A stretch of 5,048 nt of DNA, taken from an uncultured Erysipelotrichaceae bacterium (GTDB taxonomy: Bacteria > Bacillota_I > Bacilli_A > RF39 > UBA660). The DNA lies in NCBI GenBank assembly GCA_902795845.1, contig CADBMU010000047.1:1-5048 (forward strand). Direction: 5' to 3'. Positions 1 through 5,048 of the stretch are shown here, piece by piece. The notes beneath the pieces are model-generated. The model did not search any database, was not told where the DNA came from, and saw only the letters and a program-made list of their open reading frames with translations. Position 1 is the stretch's first letter. The number at the start of each line of letters is the position of its first letter. The translations under genes were made by a program, and so were the position numbers.

Positions 1-1665
1 AATGATAGTAAAATACTTTATATTAAATCAGGTAGTGTTTTACAACAAAATTATACAGCAAAATCTACTGATAAAGATGGTAATCCAGTAATAGCAAGAG
101 TAAGAGTATATATAGATAAAATAGTTCCAAATTTTTATCAAAATAATGGTGATAAAATTAATGAAAAATGGACAAACAAGAATATTAATTATAACGTAAG
201 TGCTTATGATAATGAATCAGGTTTATATGGTTATAAAGAAATTAATGAAACTGAAACTTGCCCTGATGAAAAAGATGAATATATTCAAAATAAAAAAATA
301 GTTTTACAAGAAAATGGTAAGAGAAAAATTTGCTTAATTGATAATGTTGGTAACAAAAATGAAATAATCATAAATGTCGAAAAAATAGATAAAAGTGATA
401 TAAATTGTGAATTTATAGTGGCAAATTCTCCTACTATTGGAGAGAAAGTTGGAAATAGACAGTGGTATAAATCAACAACTGAAATTCGTTTGAATGCATT
501 AAATATAGGTATTAGTGGAGTTACACTTGGAATAGAAAATATTCAAGAAAAAGATTTTTTATATAATAGTACAAATACTTTTATTAGTGAAACTATTGAA
601 AAAAATGAAATAGTACAAAGAAAAGGATATATTAAAAATCCTACGGGAAATAAAAAAACTTGTTCATTAGATATAGGAGTAGAAACAAGTATTGAAGCTC
701 CAGAATTAAAATCAAAAAGTTCAACATTAAAAGATATAACAGTAACATTTACAAGTGGAAATGCCATAAGTGGGATTAAAAGTACTAAGTGTTATAGGAC
801 TAATTCAGATGGAAAATGGAATTCTACACCAGGTACTTTAAAAAGTGATGGTTCTTGTTATTTTAATGGCTTAGCAAGTAGTAATAACACTACATATCAA
901 GTAAAAAAATGCATAACTAGTAAAGCCGGTAATGAAATATGTTCTAAACCAGTTTCTATAACAGTAGTAGGATCTTGTAATGAAACAACTTCTAAAGAAA
1001 TATCATCTTCATGTGGGTTTTTTAGTGCTTGTAATAATATTTGTGGTGGAACTCAATATGCAACTAAAATAGTCAATGTAGAGTTAACATCTAAGTATAA
1101 TCCTGGTTATTCTTGTGGAAAAACTACTAGAAATATAGCTAATGGATGTAGTAAATCATGTGGTGGTACAAAAACTATTACATATGGTGCTACAGATATA
1201 AACCATGGAATTTATTATAATAGTTCAAAAAAAATAGATTATTATATATCAAACTGTATAGTAAACAAATATGTATCAGTTGAAAATGAAAATGTTAGTT
1301 GTCCTCAAAATGGTGTATCAACATATACTACTTATTGCTCTAATGGAAATAATAGTGGAGATTGTTATACAGTAAATAATCAAGCAAGTTGTAATTATGA
1401 AACTTTAATGTATTATGAAGCTGTTGGTGGATGGCGTAATACTAGTAGATTTATGAGATATAACTTTGGTGCTGAAGACAGTGGATGGAGTGATACAAAT
1501 ATTGGATGGCACGTTGGACATTATGGAATTTCTGCTATATGTGATAGGGGAATGTCATGGGTAGATAGTAACAAACAAGTTTGCAAAAATAATGATGAAA
1601 CTTATGTTGTTGATCTTGGTGCTTGTAATGGTGATAGAAATTGTAATGTTCACGATTGGAATTAG
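1..1665 (+). CDS. Ig-like repeat, cysteine-rich probable surface/secreted protein (5' partial)
   Basis: The frame is open from the first base to TAG at 1663-1665, giving 554 residues with the N-terminus off the left edge. A GTG at 418 falls inside the continuous frame and has no convincing ribosome site, so it is not taken as the start. Residues about 36-330 look like three degenerate Ig-like repeats. The first has a 'DNESG' turn typical of bacterial Ig-like repeats, and each ends in a strand carrying Gly-Asn next to cysteine (C111/GN117-118, GN216-217/C221, C304/GN310-311/C314). Residues 326-554 form a cysteine-rich tail: 16 Cys, two C-x3-CGGT modules (C344/C348 and C383/C387), and five Trp in the last 80 residues. 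No LPXTG motif or C-terminal membrane helix is visible, so any anchor or signal peptide must be in the missing N-terminus. Export is inferred from the Ig-like pattern and the Cys content. Substrate and function are unknown. It is a separate transcription unit from tsaB, ended by the hairpin on its stop codon. Confidence 0.8.
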   Translation, partial: NDSKILYIKSGSVLQQNYTAKSTDKDGNPVIARVRVYIDKIVPNFYQNNGDKINEKWTNKNINYNVSAYDNESGLYGYKEINETETCPDEKDEYIQNKKIVLQENGKRKICLIDNVGNKNEIIINVEKIDKSDINCEFIVANSPTIGEKVGNRQWYKSTTEIRLNALNIGISGVTLGIENIQEKDFLYNSTNTFISETIEKNEIVQRKGYIKNPTGNKKTCSLDIGVETSIEAPELKSKSSTLKDITVTFTSGNAISGIKSTKCYRTNSDGKWNSTPGTLKSDGSCYFNGLASSNNTTYQVKKCITSKAGNEICSKPVSITVVGSCNETTSKEISSSCGFFSACNNICGGTQYATKIVNVELTSKYNPGYSCGKTTRNIANGCSKSCGGTKTITYGATDINHGIYYNSSKKIDYYISNCIVNKYVSVENENVSCPQNGVSTYTTYCSNGNNSGDCYTVNNQASCNYETLMYYEAVGGWRNTSRFMRYNFGAEDSGWSDTNIGWHVGHYGISAICDRGMSWVDSNKQVCKNNDETYVVDLGACNGDRNCNVHDWN

Positions 1666-1701
1666 ATAATAAGACTAAATAGTTTTATTATCTTTTATTT
1701 T
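1664..1701 (+). terminator. Rho-independent terminator of the Ig-like protein gene
   Basis: AGATAATAAGACT (1664-1676) pairs with AGTTTTATTATCT (1681-1693), a 13-pair stem with one G-U pair (G1673-T1684) and the four-base loop AAAT. The U-rich tract TTTATTTT (1694-1701) follows at once. The stem is AT-rich, as is usual in such genomes, but long and otherwise perfect. Its first arm begins at the second base of the upstream TAG stop codon. Confidence 0.85.
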
Positions 1702-1702
1702 G

Positions 1703-1711
1703 TGGTATAAT
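1703..1711 (+). promoter_or_regulatory. Extended -10 promoter of the tsaB-rimI-tsaD operon
   Basis: TGGTATAAT (1703-1711) is a perfect sigma-A type -10 hexamer (TATAAT, 1706-1711) preceded by the extended -10 dinucleotide TG. At the normal 16-17 base spacing the -35 region would be T-rich sequence around 1683-1689, a poor match to TTGACA, so the extended -10 probably carries recognition. Transcription would start near 1717-1719, about 20 bases before the tsaB ATG, giving a short leader with no room for a riboswitch. The -35 region overlaps the second arm of the preceding terminator. Confidence 0.75.
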
Positions 1712-1726
1712 CTATTCTTGATAAGT

Positions 1727-1733
1727 GGAGTGA
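1727..1733 (+). promoter_or_regulatory. Ribosome binding site that fixes the tsaB start
   Basis: GGAGTGA lies five bases before the ATG at 1739 and resembles the consensus GGAGGTGA with one G missing. It decides the start: the same frame extends back to a TTG at 1700, but that codon lies upstream of the -10 element and so would not be in the mRNA. Confidence 0.75.
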
Positions 1734-1738
1734 TTGAT

Positions 1739-2302
1739 ATGTATTCATTATTTATAGATACACATAACGAATTAATAAAAATTATTTTATTTAAAGATGG
1801 TAAAATATTAACCGATAAAGAAAAAATGTCTAATATGCAACACAGTGTTTATACAATGCCAATGATTGAAGAAATTCTAAAAGAAAATAATATTGAAAGT
1901 AGTAATTTAAATGAAATAATTGTAGTAAATGGTCCTGGATCATTTACAGGAGTAAGAATTGGTGTAACAATAGCAAAAACTATGGCTTACTTATTAAATA
2001 TTCCAATAAAATCTATAGATACTTTAAAAATGCAAGCTTTATTAATAAATAAAGATAAAAAAATAGTTATTGAAAATGAGAAAAATGGTAAATATTTAGG
2101 TATATTTGATAAAAATAATAATGTTATTCAAAAATATAAATATATGAAAAATAGTGAATTTGAAGAATTTATAAAAGATAATGTTATTGATGAAGTAAAA
2201 ATAGATTATGAGAAATTATATGAAAAATTAAAGGATGAACAAAATATTAATCCTCATGCAGTAAATCCTTTATATATTAAAGTAATTGAGGTATTAAAAT
2301 GA
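1739..2302 (+). CDS. tsaB: TsaB, tRNA t6A37 threonylcarbamoyltransferase complex subunit (short form)
   Basis: TsaB (YeaZ/YdiC) is a cytoplasmic ASKHA-fold, catalytically inactive paralogue of TsaD. It dimerises with TsaD and is needed to transfer threonylcarbamoyl from threonylcarbamoyl-AMP to A37 of ANN-decoding tRNAs. The product has 187 residues. An N-terminal strand reading LFIDTHN (residues 4-10) is the phosphate-1-like segment, H35 begins the 'HS...MPMIEEIL' helix, and the family signature NGPGSFTGVRIG is at 64-75. The end, NPLYIK (176-181), matches the usual C-terminal 'PLYLR' strand. It is shorter than typical TsaB (about 215-235), and the second lobe is poorly conserved: the usual 'DAR..EVY' segment is replaced by a Lys/Asn-rich one (about 112-124). 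The signature motif and the neighbours make identification firm; only C-lobe integrity is uncertain. It is first in the operon, and its TGA overlaps the rimI ATG. Confidence 0.93.
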   Translation: MYSLFIDTHNELIKIILFKDGKILTDKEKMSNMQHSVYTMPMIEEILKENNIESSNLNEIIVVNGPGSFTGVRIGVTIAKTMAYLLNIPIKSIDTLKMQALLINKDKKIVIENEKNGKYLGIFDKNNNVIQKYKYMKNSEFEEFIKDNVIDEVKIDYEKLYEKLKDEQNINPHAVNPLYIKVIEVLK

Positions 2303-2730
2303 TAAGAAAAGCTAATATAAAAGATAAAGAAGATATAATAAGACTTGGTAATTTAGTTAATCATAATTTTTCTAATGTTTATGATATGGATGAATATTTT
2401 TCAAATGATTATAATGTAATTTATTTAGATATTGAGAATGGAAAAATAATTGGTATGATTATGGCAATTATTTTATATGAATCATGTGAAATATTAAATA
2501 TTGTAGTAGAGGATAATTATCGAAGAAAGGGTATAGCTTCTAATCTTATGGATACATTAATTTCAGAATTTCCTGAAAGTATAGAAATACTTACTTTAGA
2601 AGTTGATGTAAATAATAAAAATGCTATAAAATTATATCAAAAATTTGGCTTAGAAATAATAAATACTAGAAAAGATTACTATGAAAATAGTGATGCCTAT
2701 TTAATGGGGGTAAAATATGAAAGATGTTAA
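2299..2730 (+). CDS. rimI: RimI-like GNAT N-acetyltransferase
   Basis: This is a 143-residue GNAT-fold acetyltransferase. RimI in E. coli acetylates the N-terminal alanine of ribosomal protein S18, and homologues can act more widely on protein N-termini. The N-terminal IRKANIKDKEDI is a normal GNAT first strand and helix. Motif A, ending VVEDNYRRKGIASNLM (69-84), carries the acetyl-CoA pyrophosphate loop R-R-K-G-I-A (75-80). Motif B, LEVDVNNKNAIKLYQKFGL (100-118), has E101 and Y113 in the usual RimI places. A C-terminal RKDYYENSDAYLM (124-136) matches the typical 'R..YY....DA..M' ending. The ATG overlaps the tsaB stop as ATGA, and a GAGGT site (2288-2292) inside tsaB lies six bases upstream, implying translational coupling. 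Its last 14 bases overlap tsaD. The tsaB-rimI-tsaD order is common in bacteria and supports RimI over a generic GNAT, but the actual substrate cannot be read from sequence. Confidence 0.88.
   Translation: MIRKANIKDKEDIIRLGNLVNHNFSNVYDMDEYFSNDYNVIYLDIENGKIIGMIMAIILYESCEILNIVVEDNYRRKGIASNLMDTLISEFPESIEILTLEVDVNNKNAIKLYQKFGLEIINTRKDYYENSDAYLMGVKYERC
2706..2710 (+). promoter_or_regulatory. Unusual all-G ribosome binding site of tsaD
   Basis: GGGGG sits six bases before the tsaD ATG at 2717, inside the end of rimI, where it encodes the Met-Gly junction of 'YLMGVKY'. Position and spacing are right for a Shine-Dalgarno sequence, but the usual central A of GGAGG is replaced by G, leaving G-U pairing to the anti-SD. 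Translational coupling to rimI through the 14-base overlap may compensate. Confidence 0.6.
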
Positions 2731-3745
2731 TATTTTAGCTATTGAATCATCATGTGATGAAACTTCAATGGCAATTATAAAAAATGGATGTGAAGTTGTA
2801 AGTCTTACAATTTTAACACAAATGGATACTCATGCAGAATTTGGTGGAGTAGTACCTGAAATTGCTTCTCGTATGCATACAGAAAATATTACTATGGTTT
2901 TAGATGAAACACTAAAAAAAGCATCTTTATCTAAAGAAGATATAGATGCAATAGCAGTTACTTATGCTCCTGGGTTACTTGGAAGTTTACTTGTAGGTTT
3001 AGAATGTGCTAAAACAATTGCATTTGTTTGGAATAAACCTTTAATCAAAGTTAATCATACAATTGGGCATATTTATGCTAATAATTTAATTAAAAAAATG
3101 CAATTTCCTCTTTTAGCATTAATAGTTAGTGGCGGACATACTGATATGGTTATTATGAAAGACGATTATGAATTTGAAATTTTAGGTTCTACTTTGGATG
3201 ATTCTATTGGGGAAGTTTATGATAAAGTTGCAAGAGTACTTGGATTAAAATATCCTGGTGGTCCTAATGTAGAAAAAATGGCTTTAAATGGAGCTTGTTC
3301 TTATGATTTACCGAAGCCAGTAAATGATAACACATATAATTTTAGTTTTAGTGGATTGAAAAGTGCTGTTATTAATTTAATTCATAATGAAGAACAAAGA
3401 AATCATGAAATTAGAAAAGAAGATTTAGCATGTAGTTTTCAAACTATTGCTATTGATGAATTAGTTAGAAAAGTAGAGTTGGCTTTAAAAAATACCGGCA
3501 TTAAAAATATGATTATTGCCGGGGGCGTTTCTGCTAATAAATATTTAAGAGAGCAAATGAAGATTTTGTGCGAAAAATACAACGTAGACTTAACTGTTCC
3601 TGATTTGATTTATTGCACAGATAATGCAGCTATGATTGGTGCTGCTGCATATCCTCTTTATTTAAAGAAAGAATTCTGTGGTTTGGATACAAATGCTTCA
3701 AGCCAAATATCAATAAAATATTATGATACTTCAAAAAGAGATTAG
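2717..3745 (+). CDS. tsaD: TsaD, tRNA N6-adenosine threonylcarbamoyltransferase
   Basis: TsaD (YgjD/Gcp/Kae1 family) is the catalytic subunit that moves the threonylcarbamoyl group from threonylcarbamoyl-AMP to N6 of A37 in ANN-decoding tRNAs, as part of the cytoplasmic TsaB-TsaD(-TsaE) complex. The 342-residue product is full length. Visible signatures are ILAIESSCDET (6-16); GGVVPEIASRMH (43-54), a family hallmark; the metal-binding H-x3-H at H114/H118; SGGHT (138-142); DDSIGEVYDKVARVLGL (161-177); FSFSGLKSA (209-217); AGGVSAN (268-274); and C-terminal TDNAAMIG (301-308), whose D302 is the expected third metal ligand. All key residues appear intact. The ATG at 2717 places the ILAIESSCDET motif at the normal distance from the N-terminus. 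It overlaps rimI by 14 bases, is last in the operon, and its TAG lies inside the downstream hairpin. 'Gcp O-sialoglycoprotein endopeptidase' is an outdated name for this family. Confidence 0.97.
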   Translation: MKDVNILAIESSCDETSMAIIKNGCEVVSLTILTQMDTHAEFGGVVPEIASRMHTENITMVLDETLKKASLSKEDIDAIAVTYAPGLLGSLLVGLECAKTIAFVWNKPLIKVNHTIGHIYANNLIKKMQFPLLALIVSGGHTDMVIMKDDYEFEILGSTLDDSIGEVYDKVARVLGLKYPGGPNVEKMALNGACSYDLPKPVNDNTYNFSFSGLKSAVINLIHNEEQRNHEIRKEDLACSFQTIAIDELVRKVELALKNTGIKNMIIAGGVSANKYLREQMKILCEKYNVDLTVPDLIYCTDNAAMIGAAAYPLYLKKEFCGLDTNASSQISIKYYDTSKRD

Positions 3746-3769
3746 AATCAAAATTCTAACCTCTTTTTT
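3733..3769. terminator. Bidirectional terminator shared by convergent genes
   Basis: AAAAAGAG-A-TTAGAAT (3733-3748) pairs with ATTCTAA-C-CTCTTTTT (3753-3768) around the loop CAAA. This gives 15 pairs interrupted by one A/C mismatch. On the plus strand the second arm runs into six T (3764-3769) and serves the tsaB-rimI-tsaD operon. On the minus strand the complement of the A-run gives five U and serves the convergent membrane protein gene. Both stop codons (TAG 3743-3745 plus; TAA at 3768-3770 minus) overlap the structure. Confidence 0.88.
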
Positions 3770-5048
3770 ATAACCAAAATTGTATCATGTTTGATAACTG
3801 TTGATAAACAGTAGAATTATAATATTTAAGACTATAACTTAAATCTACTGGTATTAAAAAGTAATTGAATAAAGTACAGCTTAAAAATAATAGAATAAAT
3901 ACTAAATTTATATAATACTTTTGTTTATCGTTAAATTTATCAATATTATTAAATAGTGCAAGTAAACAAATGGCGGTTGCTAAAAATAGTAACCATGAAA
4001 AATCTAACATATATCTTGGTAATATTCCAGCCATTTGAGTATCTAAAATTACCAAAACTACAGCAATTATGTTGCACATAATTGCTAATGTATATACATT
4101 AGGGTTGTTTATTAAATTCTTAAATTTTCTTACAAATAATCCTACTATAAGAATTAAATTACAAGTAATTAACCCACCAAATAATGGTTCAGAAATAGTT
4201 ACTCCCATGTACTGAGTGTCTACAAAAACCTTATTAATAAATGGGAATACTAATGAAATATCAGGATTTTTAAATAACATATAATAAATTCCTAAGAAAA
4301 CTCTATCTATATTAAAACCTCTTAATGTCATATCATTAGTAGTTAAATTATAATTAGCTCCAAAATCAAAAGGTGAAGAAAATCTTATATAGTTATAATA
4401 CATTAAAGCAAGTCCTATAATAGCAAATGGTATTGCAAATACCATAAATTTTTTTATTAATTTTTTTTCTTTTAAATAATCCTTAAATATTGGAATACAA
4501 AATAAAGAAGTTAAAAGAAGTTGAGGTCTACATCCAGCAACAAGTGCCATAGATAAAGAACCTAAAAATACTAATTTTAAATTTAACTTACTATAACTTG
4601 TGGATTTAATCCATAAATATAGTCCTAAAATACTAAAGAATATTGCACTAACTATTGGAACATTATATAGATCAGGTCTTTTTAAAGCATATAGTAAATA
4701 AGATCCGTTAATCATTAAACTTGTTATTAATAAAAAAGATAGAGTAGAAATATTTTTAAAATATTTTTTACACAATTCTTTTAAAAGAAGTAATACTGTA
4801 AGTAAAATAAATACTCCGAAAATAAATATGTAAGTAGAATTTTTTAAGTCATTATTAGTTATTAAGTAATAAGGAAAATATGCTATAACTACTGGAACAA
4901 CACCAAAATAAACATAATATTTGTTATTATAAAATGCATAATCCCATAAATATTTTTCATTTTCTTCCAGTAGAATTCTTTCACGATAATTAGTATCATA
5001 AGGATTTTTTAAATTTTTTAAAGAATCACTAACTTTATAATCTATATC
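3768..5048 (-). CDS. Multi-pass membrane protein, GT-C glycosyltransferase-like (5' partial)
   Basis: On the minus strand the frame is open from the right edge to TAA at 3768-3770, giving 426 residues with the N-terminus missing. A TTG at 4773-4775 could be mistaken for a start. The frame stays open upstream of it and encodes conserved-looking sequence, including NPYDTNYRER (15-24) and LWDYAFYNNKYYVYFG (34-49) before a Pro/aromatic hydrophobic stretch. About ten hydrophobic segments follow, for example near 72-89, 101-121, 130-147, 158-172, 201-217, 286-304, 318-335, 349-365 and 380-399. Soluble-side motifs include GCRPQ (172-176), a 'RFSSPFDFGANYNLTTNDM' loop (222-240) and LPRYMLDFSW (343-352). 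This pattern resembles large polytopic bacterial proteins placed near GT-C (PMT/GT39-like) glycosyltransferases, which use polyprenyl-phosphate sugars at the outer membrane face. I cannot confirm the catalytic Asp, which in GT-C enzymes is usually in the first extracellular loop and may lie off the window. Membrane topology is confident; the enzymatic role is inference. Confidence 0.72.
   Translation of the reverse strand, partial: DIDYKVSDSLKNLKNPYDTNYRERILLEENEKYLWDYAFYNNKYYVYFGVVPVVIAYFPYYLITNNDLKNSTYIFIFGVFILLTVLLLLKELCKKYFKNISTLSFLLITSLMINGSYLLYALKRPDLYNVPIVSAIFFSILGLYLWIKSTSYSKLNLKLVFLGSLSMALVAGCRPQLLLTSLFCIPIFKDYLKEKKLIKKFMVFAIPFAIIGLALMYYNYIRFSSPFDFGANYNLTTNDMTLRGFNIDRVFLGIYYMLFKNPDISLVFPFINKVFVDTQYMGVTISEPLFGGLITCNLILIVGLFVRKFKNLINNPNVYTLAIMCNIIAVVLVILDTQMAGILPRYMLDFSWLLFLATAICLLALFNNIDKFNDKQKYYINLVFILLFLSCTLFNYFLIPVDLSYSLKYYNSTVYQQLSNMIQFWL

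Noticed and set aside
418..420. GTG as the start of a 415-residue protein
   Set aside because: The same frame is open back to base 1 and encodes an Ig-like repeat ending in a GN/Cys strand there; no ribosome site precedes the GTG.
543..767. A 74-codon open frame on the minus strand inside the Ig-like protein gene
   Set aside because: It lies wholly opposite a continuous longer coding frame, shows no family motif, and is the kind of hydrophobic Phe/Val-rich antisense frame expected from AT-rich coding sequence.
1..1662. About a dozen N-x-S/T sequons in the Ig-like protein as a sign of N-glycosylation
   Set aside because: The protein is very rich in Asn, Ser and Thr because of AT-biased codons, so sequons of this number are expected by chance and no oligosaccharyltransferase is identified.
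1700..1738. TTG at 1700 as an earlier tsaB start
   Set aside because: It lies upstream of the -10 hexamer, so it would not be in the transcript; the ATG at 1739 has the ribosome site and gives the normal TsaB N-terminus.
3495..3522. CCGGCA ... TGCCGG inverted repeat in a locally GC-richer patch of tsaD
   Set aside because: It is only a 6-base match with a 16-base loop, and it overlaps codons for the conserved AGGVSAN motif, so protein constraint explains it better than a regulatory structure.
4773..4775. TTG (minus strand) as the start of the membrane protein
   Set aside because: The frame continues unbroken for 91 more codons to the window edge and encodes motif-like sequence and a hydrophobic segment.

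Overview
The window is very AT-rich chromosomal DNA (by eye roughly a quarter to 30% G+C). Third codon positions are strongly biased to A/T, and AAA, AAT, ATT and TTA codons dominate. tsaB ends in TGA and tryptophan is written TGG in every gene, so the standard bacterial code fits and a Mycoplasma-type code 4 does not. Gapless gene packing, GGAG/GAGG ribosome sites, an extended -10 promoter and U-tract hairpin terminators suggest a low-GC Bacillota or a relative near the Mollicutes, probably an uncultured host-associated one. The taxonomic call is inference.

Layout: (1) Bases 1-1665 (+) hold the C-terminal 554 residues of a large, probably exported protein. It has about three degenerate Ig-like repeats followed by a cysteine-rich tail; its start lies off the left edge. 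(2) Its stop codon sits in the first arm of a strong hairpin terminator (1664-1701). An extended -10 promoter follows almost at once (1703-1711). (3) That promoter appears to drive a compact operon, tsaB - rimI - tsaD (1739-3745), whose genes overlap by 4 and 14 bases. TsaB and TsaD are the core of the machinery that puts threonylcarbamoyl on A37 of ANN-decoding tRNAs (t6A). RimI is the GNAT acetyltransferase that commonly travels with them. tsaE, a frequent neighbour, is not in the window. (4) One hairpin (3733-3769), usable on both strands, contains the stop codons of tsaD and of the convergent gene. (5) From 3768 to the right edge, on the minus strand, is a 5'-truncated multi-pass membrane protein that resembles bacterial GT-C type glycosyltransferases.

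The central operon is core translation biology and unsurprising in content, though its TsaB is short and divergent. The least explained material is the cysteine-rich C-terminal domain of the left-hand protein (16 Cys in about 230 residues, with two C-x3-CGGT modules). No gene-free stretch longer than about 75 bases exists. I saw no tRNA or rRNA genes, CRISPR arrays, insertion sequences or phage genes, and nothing that clearly amounts to a new multi-gene system.
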